A DNA stretch of 64,000 bases from Bemisia tabaci (GCF_918797505.1 NC_092801.1:7936001-8000000); one strand, 5' to 3'. Shown: positions 1-9,968, counted from the first letter of the stretch. The notes: a model not told the origin generated them from the sequence alone. Numbers and translations are program-made.

Positions 1-59
1 GAAGTTTTCTACTTGAGGCACCCCTTGAAGTTTAGAATGTGACAAAATAAACATCAGAA
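1..59. mobile_element. Family B (Transib-like MITE) fragment, cut by window start
   Basis: The first bases match the middle of family B: caccccttgaagtttagaat followed by a dacaaaataaacatca-type stretch, as at 10450-10490 and 49300-49340. The left end lies outside the window. The rest of this copy resumes at 1657-1715, so the element was split by foldback A at about position 60. Confidence 0.7.
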
Positions 60-96
60 TGGAGATGTTGCGTGTGTGAGGAATTTGCGATTTGAC

Positions 97-1171
97 TTTT
101 TTTTTTTTTTTTTTTTTTTTATTTGCACAAATTAACAATCATTGTACAATAGAATGCTATTAGACTCATGAAAGTCTTTTAATAGCTTATTTTAATTCTT
201 AGAATCTAGTTTAAACTAAGTAATTACTGATTTTAACTTAAATACTACCTTAAAGTTAACAGGAGTGTAAAGAAATAAAACATGGTTATTACAAAATAAG
301 AATGTCTTTTCATTTTATTTGGATTGCGATGGATTGTCCGTCCGAAAAACCTAGTTACTCCTGACAAGTCCAAGGATCATAAGGAGGCACGTAGAGTTGA
401 TTATGGAAAGAGTTTTGAAAAACCCTGGATTCCAAGCTCGAAGGTTTTCCTGCGTTTAAGTCTTCTCACATCTTCATCCTTTAACAGTAAGGCAAGAGCT
501 TCTGGATTTGGATGACTATGTAAGTGTTTTTCATAAGAGGTATACATTTTGGTAATATAGTCCTCTACTGAATCGATGTCGAGGTCGGCTCTTATATCGG
601 CGTTCCTCTCATACCAGTGAGCTTTAGCAATGTTTCTCAAAATTTTCATCTGGATGATTTCGATTTGATTGAGGTTTGTTATGGCTGCACAACCCCACAA
701 TTGGCAGCCATAACTCCATATCGGCCTCAACATCGATTTATAGAGCAGTAGTTTTAATCTTAAATCTAATTTAGACTTTCTACCAAGTAGCCAGAGCATA
801 TTTAAAAATTTAAGTTTTATTTGTGCTACTTTTTTCTTAATATGATCTTTCCACCTGAGCTTGGAATCCAGGTGAAGTCCCAAATATTTGGAAACATTTT
901 CCTTAGGTATAATGTCTTTCCCTAAATGTAAAGGTTTGTGAATGTATTTTCTATTAGTAAAAACTACTTCTATGGATTTTGTTGCGTTTAATTTAATTTT
1001 ATCATTTGTTGTCCATTTATCAATTTTATTAAGGTGTAATTGGACATTTTGTCGTGCCTCCCTATAACTCTTGGACGAATCCATCACGAGCGTATCGTCG
1101 GCGTAAATTCCCATCTTCCCCTCTCCTCTCGGTTGTGGGATGTCCGATGTAAAGAGAGAGTAGAGGAGGGG
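97..1171 (-). mobile_element. 5'-truncated Jockey-like non-LTR retrotransposon
   Basis: A 1,075 bp minus-strand insertion into the left arm of foldback A. Its 3' poly(A) appears as a T-run at 97-120. An 11 bp TSD, tgcgatttgac, is present at 86-96 and 1172-1182. It contains the 3' part of a reverse transcriptase ORF (1171 down to 401) and ~280 bp of 3' UTR (400 down to 121). The 5' truncation, poly(A) and TSD are classic marks of target-primed reverse transcription. The Jockey clade is inferred from the reverse transcriptase C-terminus. Confidence 0.85.
401..1171 (-). pseudogene. Reverse transcriptase C-terminal fragment (Jockey clade LINE)
   Basis: About 256 residues of LINE ORF2 remain. The catalytic YADD box of the palm lies about 23 residues after the break, followed by the thumb region and a LG-LHLD-LRWKDHI segment typical of Jockey-type enzymes. 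The fingers and the endonuclease are missing, so it cannot be functional. An open frame continues upstream to 1246, but its first 25 codons come from foldback A; the LINE frame starts exactly at the insertion border, 1171. The stop is near 401. This chance fusion could be mispredicted as a gene. Confidence 0.85.
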
Positions 1172-1182
1172 TGCGATTTGAC
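1172..1182. repeat. Target-site duplication of the Jockey-like insertion
   Basis: tgcgatttgac occurs here and at 86-96, on both sides of the LINE. The same string is continuous in the uninterrupted foldback A copy near 61799-61810, which gives the pre-insertion state. Confidence 0.85.
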
Positions 1183-1656
1183 TGTTGATTCTTATGTAAA
1201 AGTTCGCGAGAAACACGATGGTGTCACTGGTTTTCTCTGAAATCAACTCCCAAGCTCAAAAAAAAAAAAAAAAAAAAAGCTCTCAAGTTGAGGCCAAAAT
1301 GGAGGGGATATCCCACGCTATCCTGAGCGTCCACCTCTAGATCAAGACAACCTCTCCATGCAAAGATAGGGAGCAAATACATTGATAGGGCTGCCACAGT
1401 ATTTTGGGACTCCAAAACTGAAAACACGGCAATCCTGCTAATGTATTTGCTCCCTATCTTTGCACGGAGAATTTGTTAGAGGTGGACTCTCAGGATAGCG
1501 TGGGATTTCCCCTCCATTTTAGCCTCAACTTGAGAGCTTTTTTTGAGCTTGGGAGTTGATTTCAAAGAAAACCAGTGGCACCATCGTGTTTCTCGCGAAC
1601 TTTTACGTAAGAATCAGTAATCAAATCGCAAATTCTTCACACATGCAACATCTCCA

Positions 1657-1715
1657 TTCGCAGTTTCAGCCAAAACTTTCATGTTCGACCTCTCTGATCG
1701 ACTCGGTCCACTGTG
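1657..1715. mobile_element. Family B right end
   Basis: Continuation of the B copy that starts before the window. It reads through a cgacctctctgatcgactcg stretch to the terminal heptamer cactgtg at 1709-1715, followed by cgctg. The 5 bp TSD cannot be tested because the left end is outside the window. Confidence 0.7.
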
Positions 1716-2114
1716 CGCTGCCTTAATGGCACCATCTTTATGGCGCTTTTACACGATTTCGCCTGCGAAAAAATCAACCGGGAAAAAGTTGCGCCACGAA
1801 AACGAAACGACGCCCTGATCCTCCGCGCCCCGACGCCCGCTCGTGGGAGGATTTCTGGGATTCGCGCGTCATGACGTCATCGAGCCGCAATCTTTTTAAT
1901 ATCGCTAGCTCACTCTCAACCCTCCCCCATCCCCTTATTTTTCCCTTAAAAAATACCACAAAAATCCTAATTACTGAAAAAAAAACCAAGGGAGGGGCAT
2001 TTGGGATATTTTGTTTTCTTCGAAACGTGAACCGCCTTCATTTTACGAAGTATGCAACTCGCAATGTGTAAGTCCTTTTACTAGCGAGCTTTTCGGGCCC
2101 CTAAGCCTTAAAAT
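1716..2114. other. Unassigned single-copy sequence
   Basis: No gene or repeat recognised. CpG-containing stretch near 1790-1880 and an A-run near 1978. ORFs here are short and unlike known proteins. Confidence 0.4.
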
Positions 2115-2372
2115 TCAGCCGTGCTAAGTAAAAAAGCTGTATATGCATTCGAATGTTGTCAAATTTTTTCCCTCAGGAAATGTATTTTTGGAGATAGTTA
2201 TACATATTTTTCCCTGGGATTTCCAGACTTTTTGGATCCAATTACGAACGAACTCCTCTGAAAAATTGGAAGAGAGATATTCACACATTTTCCTGAAAAT
2301 TCTTAATTTGTCAAAATAAATTTCGTAGTCTCTAATGCCTCTTACGGCGTTCTTCCTTAGCACGGCAGTAGT
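2115..2372. mobile_element. Family D MITE
   Basis: Diverged full-length copy: left end gccgtgctaagtaaaaaagc, right end cttccttagcacggcag. D elements are ~255 bp, share about 55-60 bp of inverted ends (CTGCCGTGCTAAGG, then cgccgtatga and ttgccaaatttcc), and have an AT-rich centre. The family is the most numerous in the window. Its superfamily cannot be decided because TSDs are inconsistent. Confidence 0.75.
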
Positions 2373-2698
2373 CCAGTCGTCTGTTTGAGTTCGACCTTAC
2401 ACGCCTCACGTGTACATTTCAGCAGAACAGGGCTTTGCCGCGTAAAAGTTCCACTACGAAAAATCCGCGACACGGAAAATAATTAACATCGTGAGCAGTT
2501 AATCAAACTCCTTATCTCGCCAATCGCGCACCAAGTCATGATTCATCGGGGAAAAGGCGACTAGGCTTTGTAATTTTCAAACATTTTTCACGAATGCCGG
2601 ATTGCAGCTCCTGGAGTAAGAATTTATTGAACCCTATTTAAAGCAAATAGTTCAGCTATTATGTTTGAAAGACTTACATTTTAAAAAGGTAAACATTC
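2373..2698. other. Unassigned AT-rich sequence
   Basis: Nothing recognisable between a D element and a W element; no convincing coding potential. Confidence 0.35.
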
Positions 2699-2955
2699 TA
2701 ATTGGACTGAGTTAAGCAGAAAGGAACCAACCCACATTTTGGAAAAAATTGAGTTATGAGTGGTTTTGAACTCAACCACTGCTCTACTATCTATCGCCAA
2801 AAATTCAATGTTTTTGTTGGAGCAAATTTTGCAGAAATTGAACTTGAAGTTTATCTTTTACATTGAGTCTTATGGAGGAGCCAAACTTTATACCTCTTTT
2901 TCTCGGTTCGATCCCGATGTCGCTTGGTTCCTTTCTGTTTAACTCCGTCCAATTA
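2699..2955. mobile_element. Family W-related MITE
   Basis: Inverted ends of about 32 bp: taattggactgagttaagca at the left, and the matching ctgtttaactccgtccaatt at the right. The subterminal gaaaggaaccaa resembles the W copies at 47.8-49.2 kb (gcagaaaggaaccaagccac). Length 257 bp, no ORF. It directly abuts an H element. Confidence 0.65.
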
Positions 2956-3234
2956 CACTGACAAAAAAAGTTCTGCTATACGGATCGAAGTTTGGTGTTC
3001 CATATCCTCCCAACTAATTCGATTCGTCAAACTGAATTTTTGGCTCGTCAAACCGACCTTTCCGTTCGTATAATCGAATTTGTGCGATTAAGTGAACTGA
3101 CGAACAAAGTTTTGTCATCTACGCCGAACGTTCGCGGTTACGTGAGCCAAAAATTCAGTTTGACAAACCGAATATTTGGGATGATATGGAGCACCAAACG
3201 TTGGTTTCACTCGACCGAATTTTCTAATTCAGTG
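2956..3234. mobile_element. Family H palindromic MITE, copy 1
   Basis: Begins CACTGACAAAAAAAG and ends in TTCAGTG, with TA on both outer sides (2954-2955 and 3235-3236), as expected for Tc1/mariner-type insertion. The body is an imperfect palindrome dense in ttcg/cgaa words (cgtcaaaccga, gttcgcggtta, caaaccgaata). Related copies are at 12000 and 30309. Confidence 0.75.
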
Positions 3235-3370
3235 TAAGAGATTGTTTAATTAAGGTTGTTCTTTAAGTGCTAAAAGGGGAGGAAGGCTTGATTTTCGATG
3301 CGGAAAATTGAAAGTTGCAGATGTAATTGGACGTCTGTAAATCAAAAGGAACTTCATCAACTGCGACATA

Positions 3371-3584
3371 CACTGAAAAAACAAGACTCTTAAATTTGCC
3401 GCCAAGAAGTATTTCTTCTTAAATCAAGAATTTTTCTGGTTAATATAAGCTACTTTTTCCCTTAACCCGAACATTATTTTTCTTGTATTAAGAAAAAGTC
3501 AGCTTAAAGCAAGATAAAAAAAAAATTCTTGGCGGCAAATTCAAGAATGATCATGCTTGTTCCAAGCTACTTTTTTTTTCAGTG
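3371..3584. mobile_element. Family K palindromic MITE
   Basis: TA + CACTGAAAAAACAAGACTC at the left; TTTTTTTTTCAGTG + TA at the right. Inner inverted words include gccgccaagaag and cttggcggcaaat. Single copy in the window. Tc1/mariner-like by its TA flanks and CACTG ends. Confidence 0.7.
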
Positions 3585-3737
3585 TAAACCCCATGGCATT
3601 TACACAGATTTTGGGAACGCTGGACGCACGGACACACATTTTGTCAAGTATGGTTATTTTGACTCCAGGGACCTTAAAACGCTTAGAAATGATGAATTTT
3701 CAATTTTTTTTCTCGGACGATGACAATACTTCCTCTA

Positions 3738-4045
3738 CACGGAGAAAAAACTTCGGCCGTGGGACCCGAAGTTAAGGTCATATGGATCCCTGAAGTTTTC
3801 TGAACACGCATCCGAAAACTTGAGGTCGAGCTGCCGAAGTTTGGGTCAGACATCTGAAGAACTTCGATATATACCGAAGGGTTCGGGTGACACATCTGAT
3901 GTACTCCGGTCCATACCGAAGTCCCTCGATGTCTAAACCAAACTCCGGCAGCTCAACCTCAAGTTTTCGGATAGGTTATCAGAAAACTTCAGAGATCCAT
4001 ATGACCTCAACTTTGGGTCCCACAAACGAAGTTTTTTTCTCCGTG
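3738..4045. mobile_element. Family L palindromic MITE, copy 1
   Basis: TA + CACGGAGAAAAAACTTCGG at the left and TTTTTTTCTCCGTG + TA at the right. The body repeats the word gaagtt/aacttc in both orientations (gaagttaagg, gaagttttctga, aaaacttgagg, aagttttcgg, aaaacttcaga). A second copy is at 34143-34479. Confidence 0.75.
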
Positions 4046-4274
4046 TACCTGCAAGGAAAGCGTGGAAGTAAAAAGGCAGGGAATCCGAGATCAAAAGGCA
4101 ACCACGCGTTCGTATAGTAAATGTGCCGCTTCCAACACTCCACAAGTACATGCATATTCGTGGCCTGCCCTCCGTCCTAAAGTTCTTATATTTTCAGCCC
4201 CCCTGCCCCCCTTCCCGCCATGTGTGGGCGGGCAGTAAAACAAAAACGTCCGCCCTGAGTACCCAGGATCGCCG

Positions 4275-4507
4275 CACAGTGGATCGAGTCAACCGGAGAG
4301 ACCGACCATGACATTTTTGACTAAAATTGACAATTTTGATGTCCATCCCGTCATATTTTAAACTTCAAGGGGTGCTCCTTGAAGAAAATTTTACGAGGAA
4401 ACCAATGAAACCAATTTTAGCGCCTTAAAGTTTCGTAAAAACGGCGTTATGAGCTATCAAATTTTCCGAATTTCGTCCGACCTCTCCTGTCGACTCGACC
4501 CACCGCG
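4275..4507. mobile_element. Family B Transib-like MITE
   Basis: Begins CACAGTGGATCGAGTCAA and ends in the degraded heptamer caccgcg. It is flanked by perfect 5 bp TSDs cgccg (4270-4274 and 4508-4512). A CACAGTG-like start and a GC-rich 5 bp CGNCG-type TSD are characteristic of the Transib superfamily. Length 233 bp, no transposase. Confidence 0.8.
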
Positions 4508-4981
4508 CGCCGGCCAGATTTCGCCCGAGCGAAAAAAAGGAAACGAGAAAAACTCGCGAGCATGCAAACACTTATCTTTTATTCGCCTAAGACATGCGAT
4601 TTTTAATCGCTTGCATAAATTATAAAAATGAAATTTTCGCCCCCCCCCCCTCGCCGGCTCGCCAGCGGGGCGGGAGCAATAAAAAGGCGCAATAACTCAA
4701 ACGGGACTTATGATACGATTAATGTAGGAAGTCGGCCGCGGCGCTGCGGGGCGGTGGGCGAGGGGCTTTCTTCCTCTTTTTTTCGCGTGTAGTCCGGGAG
4801 TGAGTTAATATTTAAAATGCCCTATCACCTTCCTGATAAGCGGTTAAGTTTAATACAGGTGGTCACCCCCCCCCCCCCCCCCGCGCCCAGCCCGCTTTTT
4901 CTGAATATTTTAATTTCGCGCCCCTTTAATGACCTTGCACGTCAGTCTCGACTTACTGCGTTTCAGTTTCAGTGCAGTTTT
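4508..4981. other. Unassigned GC-biased sequence with C-runs
   Basis: Contains C-runs near 4640 and 4867-4882 and G+C-rich stretches. No gene or transposon ends recognised. Confidence 0.35.
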
Positions 4982-5082
4982 CTGCCGCGCTAAGCAAAAA
5001 CGACGTATGAACACCCGGGAGTTGCTAAACTTCCCTTGGGAAAAATATTTGTTTTCGAGGAAACTGATACATACATTGCCTT
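4982..5082. mobile_element. Family D left-half fragment
   Basis: tgccgcgctaagcaaaaacg, acgtatgaacacc and gttgctaaacttccc match the D left end. The copy stops where the 422 bp hAT element begins, and no matching right half was found beyond it. Confidence 0.6.
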
Positions 5083-5504
5083 CAGTGGCGGATCCAGAGT
5101 GAGTTGGAGGGAGAGGGGGGCCATTTGCTGGTGTCGAGTGGGGGGTCTCTTCCAGAAAATTTCAACCCCTCCCCCCCCAGCTTGAATTTTAAGCAGTTTT
5201 AGCATGCAATTTGTGCATTATTTGAAAGTTAAAAATTGACGAATAATAACTCTTTTCAAGAAATTTTATTTTGGTATATTGCCGATTTATTTCCGCAGTA
5301 TTGAGTAATCTTAAGTTTAGTCAACTTAGCTACATAGTTCTGAAGTTCTGTCTTGACACCATTTCAGTAAATTTTATAGGAGCACTTTCTTTCCTCTCCC
5401 TCTTTTCTTCTTTTTCCTCCTTTCTCCCTTTCCCCCTTTTTTTGGCCCGAGGGGGGGGGGGGGACTGGGAGGCATGCCACTATGCTCCTCTGGATCCACC
5501 ACTG
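5083..5504. mobile_element. Non-autonomous hAT element (CAGTGGCGGATCCAG ends)
   Basis: Ends CAGTGGCGGATCCAGAG and CTCTGGATCCACCACTG are inverted. A perfect 8 bp TSD, attgcctt, lies at 5075-5082 and 5505-5512. The 8 bp TSD and CAGTG termini indicate hAT. Length 422 bp. The interior has pyrimidine-rich and G-run sequence and no transposase. A similar left end without a partner is near 38521. Confidence 0.85.
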
Positions 5505-5673
5505 ATTGCCTTGTAGTTTCCTATACTACAACTCCCTCTATTTGCTCTCCTTTTCTGCCCCCTCTTCATCCTCTTAGTCTATTTCTCGCTTTTCATTGCT
5601 TTCGATCTCTGGTCCGACGTACGTTAGGAGCCCTACAACCCGAATCTATCATACTGTGGCAGAAACAAAGAAT

Positions 5674-5997
5674 GATGCTCCATATTGGTATCCTAACAAT
5701 AGTGGAAACTTTTACTTTCGGGACCCCAACTGTTGATCTACCAATACTACGTGGATGCTCAACAACATGTTGAGTATTTTGTTTGTCAAATAAACCGAAG
5801 TTTGATAAATTTGTTTGGCTCATGATATCACCCGTGATGCTCCCTATTGGTATCCTAACAATAGTGGAAACTTTTACTTTCGGAGCCCCAACTGTTGATC
5901 TACCTTTACTACGTGGATGTTTAACAACATGTTGAGTATTTTGTTTGGCAAACAAACCGAAGTTTGATAAATTTGTTTGGCTCATGATATCACCCGT
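5674..5997 (-). repeat. 162 bp tandem duplication, in frame on the minus strand
   Basis: Two adjacent 162 bp units (5674-5835, 5836-5997) starting gatgctccatattgg and gatgctccctattgg differ at about nine positions. The period is a multiple of 3, and a minus-strand ORF (6039-5593, 148 codons) reads through both, giving two 54-residue repeats with the shared stretch MSQTNLSNFGLF. I do not recognise the peptide, and no splice sites or homologues are evident. It could be a decayed coding repeat or a chance ORF. Confidence 0.6.
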
Positions 5998-6596
5998 AAA
6001 ACGTGTCAAATTGTCACTAAAAAAATCGCAAAAAAACAACCGATAAAATCGCTACTTACCACGATCATTGCTACTTGCGTAGCGCCAGGGCGGTCTAACT
6101 TCTTCTCCATGCTTATAGATACGAGTGCTTCGTCTTTATGTCTTTGGCTTCAAACCATGCAAATCAAAAACCATAAGACCTTCGACCAAACTTGCCGAAG
6201 TGGAAGCGTCGATCGGGCGACTTGGAAATAGGTCGTGGGCAAGTTCGCAAGGGTTTCGTCAGAGGAAAAGGAAACGGAGACAAAAATCGACACTGAAGCA
6301 ACGCCCACACTCGTCGCTCGCTCGTGCGGGATAAAAGCTCTAATAACAGCTCGAGCTTGGAAGTGGCGAATTTTTGAATAGGCGCGCCCCGCGTCGGTCG
6401 CCCGTGAGCCCGTGTGCGCTATTGGCTCGCACAAAGGGCGCCCAATCCCGGCGGAACGTGCACAGTGCATCGCTGTACATGTAATTTGATTAGCTAACAC
6501 GTTGCCCTAGTCCCGCCGCCAGCCTGCCAAGTTTACCCGTGTCCGTTTTGACCTTCTCGCTCATCTTGGAATGTCCGGGGGGCCCTCTGCCAAGAG
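5998..6596. other. Unassigned sequence, CpG-rich in its second half
   Basis: A stretch near 6040-6085 (acttaccacgatcattg) recurs near 50910-50930, so part is repetitive. 6300-6500 is CpG-rich. No gene recognised. Confidence 0.35.
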
Positions 6597-7037
6597 GACC
6601 TGAATATGGGAGAGTATTGCCATCTCTGTGCCGCTCTCTGATTGGTTCATCAGTTTTATGCTAGCATAGAGCTCCAAAGTTGGCTCAATGTAAACAAACC
6701 CGACCCAGAGGGACGCTTATTACGCTGAGAAATGAATGATTATCACACTCTAAGCTTAATTTTCGGCAAAAATACTCATCAAAGTTCGATCCGAACTCAA
6801 TTCAGAAGTTGGATTTGAAAAAATTTCTATCACACCCAAAATCACGTCTAGAACTTTGTAGAACTTTTTCGCCATCTTGCTTGTTTACATTGGGCCAAAC
6901 TAGGGGCGGAGGGGATGGGGTTTGTTTACATTGGGCCAACTTTTGGGCTCCTTGATAGTCGACCAATCAGAGATCGGCATACTTTCTTTGTAGGATAAGG
7001 ATTGACATGGCAATACTCTCCCGTACATAGGTACTCT
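6597..7037. mobile_element. Inverted-repeat element (family Q)
   Basis: Two arms of ~115 bp are inverted: gggagagtattgccat, ctctgattggt and aatgtaaacaaaccc at the left correspond to gggtttgtttacatt, accaatcagag and atggcaatactctccc at the right. A third partial copy of the inner arm lies at 6880-6900. Single copy in the window; no superfamily-diagnostic TSD seen. Confidence 0.6.
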
Positions 7038-8126
7038 AGCTTTGCCGTGATACCGAAGAGAGCCGTGAGTGCAAAAATGAAGTTTTGAGAAAACGGGCCA
7101 AAGTCGCTTACCAGTTTTTGAATTTCCACACTTTATTGAATTACGTGAAAGGAAAGAGTGAAATCTTGTGCATCGCTCTGGAGGATCGGCTGGTTAAAAA
7201 CGTCAAATATTCGCAAAAAAAAAAACGCAACAAACGCATTTTCAGTTTAAATTTTGGCAGAAGAGGGTGGCACATTACCTAGAAGTACAGTTTCCATTAG
7301 CTCTCTGGCGGAATAGTGTCACTTACGACTGTCTTGCCTGAAGCTATGTCGTTTTTGCACACTTAGGGCTGTCTCATTAGTCTCGTTTTGATACGATTAA
7401 CATGAATTTTGCTATTTTAGCTATTTCAGTGATTTCATCTAAAACAGTTAAGACGAATTTGGAAGGAAACTCGATTTCGAAAATTTGACCGTTACGGCTC
7501 TCTCCGCTATCACGGGAGCGCTGGTGCATACGTAAGTGCATTGTCAGTATTCCGTAATTCCGATAGAGAGCCAATTTCTTTCCGAACTTATGTCTCTCAA
7601 ATGTTGATAATTCTAGCGATTTCATCGCCAAAATATCGTTATAAAAATCACGACTAAATTTCAAAACATCGCGATTCTTCTGTTGAAAAATGTTTCCCCC
7701 TGGATTTCAGTCCTAGTTTTCCGAGAGCACAATTTCATCGCGGATATGAGGAGAAACTTGGCAACGCCGGAGCGGATCCAAAAGACAATACGACGCCCGA
7801 GCATGTTCCCTGCAGATGAATCCGATGCACTTTTTCGCCGCCCATAACAGCTCCGGCCCCCGGTGGACCCCGGCCCCGGCGAGGGGGGGGGAGGGGGGCC
7901 CGCGTGGGCTGAGACACTTTCACTCGACACAAAATAACGAACAATGCAATCTAACTTTGACACAATTTACGAGCTCCGCACCTCCCCCCGCCCCCCGCGC
8001 GGACGCTCAAGTTTTTTTTTTTAGTGCATCTTCACGAGATTTGGTCCATTAAGCACGAGAAACGCGCTGCCGCTGCAGTTAGCAGAACCTCGCGGTTTCT
8101 GACTTCGCACCTTCGGCCCTCCTGCC
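7038..8126. other. Unassigned sequence with GC-rich patches
   Basis: Includes a CG-rich segment at 7830-8000 with G-runs (7880-7900). A short similarity links about 7400-7435 (reverse strand) with 50790-50825. No gene or element ends recognised. Confidence 0.35.
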
Positions 8127-8258
8127 CAGTGGCGTGGCGTGAATTGCGTGAAGAATCGATTATTAAGGTGCTCGCTGCGAACACCCTGTTTATCGATCCT
8201 TTTCCATAGGTTTAAATGGCATAACAATCGATATATCGCAATTCATGCCACGCCACTG
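8127..8258. mobile_element. Family C hAT MITE, shortened copy
   Basis: Begins CAGTGGCGTGGCGTGAATTG and ends CACGCCACTG-type sequence; the interior has the family's gaatcgattattaagg and atcgatccttttccatagg. It is 132 bp, against 164 bp in full copies. Flanking 8-mers ctcctgcc and ctgctgca are only 6/8 similar. Confidence 0.75.
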
Positions 8259-8298
8259 CTGCTGCAGCCTCCACTGCCGCCGCGCTGGCTGCTCGACT

Positions 8299-8681
8299 GC
8301 TGCCGTGCTAAGGAAGAACGCCGTATGAACATTCGAGGGTTGCCAAATGGACGTATTTCTGCCAAACGGAACTATGTGCACTAAGACATGAGCCCCGAGA
8401 CCGATAAGAATATATGCATAATATGGCTCACGTCGTAATGCACATAGTTCCGTTTGGTAGAAATACGTCCAAATTTCCTTCAATAAAATGTTCATTTCTT
8501 CGGAAAGTTTTAAATATGTTTCCTTTATATTTTCAGAATCCTTGGGGAAAATTGCGATCTAAATTATCGGAAAAATCTTGAGGAAAATATTCATAAATTT
8601 TCCAGGAAAATCTCGTTTTATGAAAGGAAGTTTGGCAACGCCTGAGGGTTTATACGGCGTTTTTCCTTAGCACGACAGTAC
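8299..8681. mobile_element. Family D MITE with nested E
   Basis: Left end gctgccgtgctaaggaagaa, right end ttccttagcacgacag. E1 is inserted in the left TIR region, within gttgccaaatttcc. Without it the copy is ~260 bp, as usual. The next D copy begins at once. Confidence 0.8.
8349..8470. mobile_element. Family E palindromic MITE, copy 1
   Basis: Ends GGACGTATTTCTGCCAAACG and the inverted gtagaaatacgtcc, 122 bp. A 4 bp TSD aaat (8345-8348 and 8471-8474) is confirmed because the host D sequence becomes ttgccaaatttcc when one copy is removed. Confidence 0.85.
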
Positions 8682-9105
8682 TGCCGTGCTAAGGAAAAAC
8701 GCCGCATGAGCCTTCAAACGTTGCCAATTTTTCTTTTGATAAAACGCTGATTTCCTGAAAAATTTATGAATATGTTCCATCCGATTTTGCAGATAATTTA
8801 GTTCGTAATTTTCCCCCAAAGATTCTGAAAACATAAAGGAAACATATGTATACTTTCCGAATGAAATAAACATTTTATCGAAGGAAATTTGGCAACCCTC
8901 GAATGTTCATGTAGCTTTGTTCACTGGAAAAATTGGGAACATTTTTTTCTTAAAATTTTACATATTTCTAACATAATTTAATCTTAAATATCTGACAATT
9001 TCAAGGAAAAATATGCATAAATTTCGTCAAAAATACATGATTTATCGATGGAAATGTGGCAACTCTCGAATGTTCATAAGGTGTTTTTCCTTAGTACGGC
9101 AGACT
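8682..9105. mobile_element. Two joined family D copies
   Basis: A complete left end at 8682 (ctgccgtgctaaggaaaaac) leads to a degraded right end near 8900 (ctcgaatgttcatg). A second D lacking its left end follows and finishes at 9105 (ttccttagtacggcag). With 8299-8681 this makes three consecutive D units. Confidence 0.7.
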
Positions 9106-9209
9106 AGCCCCAGACCAGAGACCAAGAGAGACCCCACACCAGCGTCTTGGCGACAGGTGGAAACTTTTACTTTCGAGGATTCAACACGTCCTTACGGACA
9201 ATGGATCAC

Positions 9210-9415
9210 TGAATCTATATAAATAAAACTGTGAGGGATGAAACCTTGTGATCCTTAATTCTCAGGAACCGCCGGGCCGATTCCCGTGATGTTTGTTGCA
9301 AACGAAAGCTGTTGATGTGCAGATGATACCAAAAATCCGAAAATTTCAACATCCGCTCTTGAAAGTTTCCTGCAGCTCGCGAAGCGAGTGATCGGGGGTC
9401 CGAGGGGTGGACCCC
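9210..9415 (+). mobile_element. Helitron-like non-autonomous fragment (tentative)
   Basis: tctatataaataaaactgtg followed by ctcaggaaccgccgggccg resembles the 5' part of insect Helitron-derived repeats as I remember them. The 3' side has stem-forming ctcgcgaagcgag and a gggggtcc/ggaccccc hairpin. No clean CTRR end or host A|T junction can be shown, because a family A copy follows 13 bp later. Confidence 0.35.
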
Positions 9416-9428
9416 CGACAGTAACAAA

Positions 9429-9934
9429 ATGGAGATGTTGCATGTGTGAGGAATTTGCGAATTGACTGTTGATTCGTGTGTAAAAGTCCGCGAGAAACAC
9501 GATGGTGCCACTGGTTTTCTCTGCAATCAACTCCCAAGCTTAAAAAAAGCTCTCAAGTTGAGGCCAAAATGGAGGGGATATCCCACGCTATCCTGAGAGT
9601 CCACTTCTACATCAAGACGAACTCTTCATGGAAAGATAGGGAGCAAATACATTGACAGGGCTGCCACTTTATTTGGGGACTCTAAAACTGAAAACATGGC
9701 AACCCTGCTCATGTATTTGCTCCCTATCTTTGCATTGAGAGTTTGTTTTGATGTAGAGGTGGACTCTCAAGGTAAGGTGGGATATCCCCTCCATTTTGGC
9801 CTCAACTTGAGAGCTTATTTTGAGCTTGGGAGTTAATTTCAGAGAAAACCAGTGGGTCCGTCGTGTTTCTCGCAAACCTTTGCGTAAGAATCAACAGTCA
9901 AATCGCACATTCCTCACGCATGCAACATCTCCAT
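9429..9934. mobile_element. Family A foldback element, copy 2
   Basis: Uninterrupted ~505 bp foldback with ends ggagatgttgcatgtgtgag and its inverse. The central region holds gggagcaaatacattgac and its inverted partner. No transposase; TSD not evident. Confidence 0.75.
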
Positions 9935-9968
9935 TGTCATGAACAAATGTTTACTTGCGAACACTATC

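Larger units (their letters stand above)
60..1656. mobile_element. Family A foldback element, copy 1, interrupted by a LINE
   Basis: Family A is a ~505 bp near-perfect inverted repeat whose ends read ggagatgttgcatgtgtgag and the reverse complement (ggagatgttgcgtgtgtgag here). Other copies are at 9429-9934, 29226-29728 and 61772-62279. In this copy the left arm is split by a LINE at 97-1171, and the two arms meet near 1380-1440. It sits inside a family B copy. No clear TSD is seen. The long arms would fold into a ~240 bp hairpin. The class is unassigned; no transposase is present. Confidence 0.8.
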
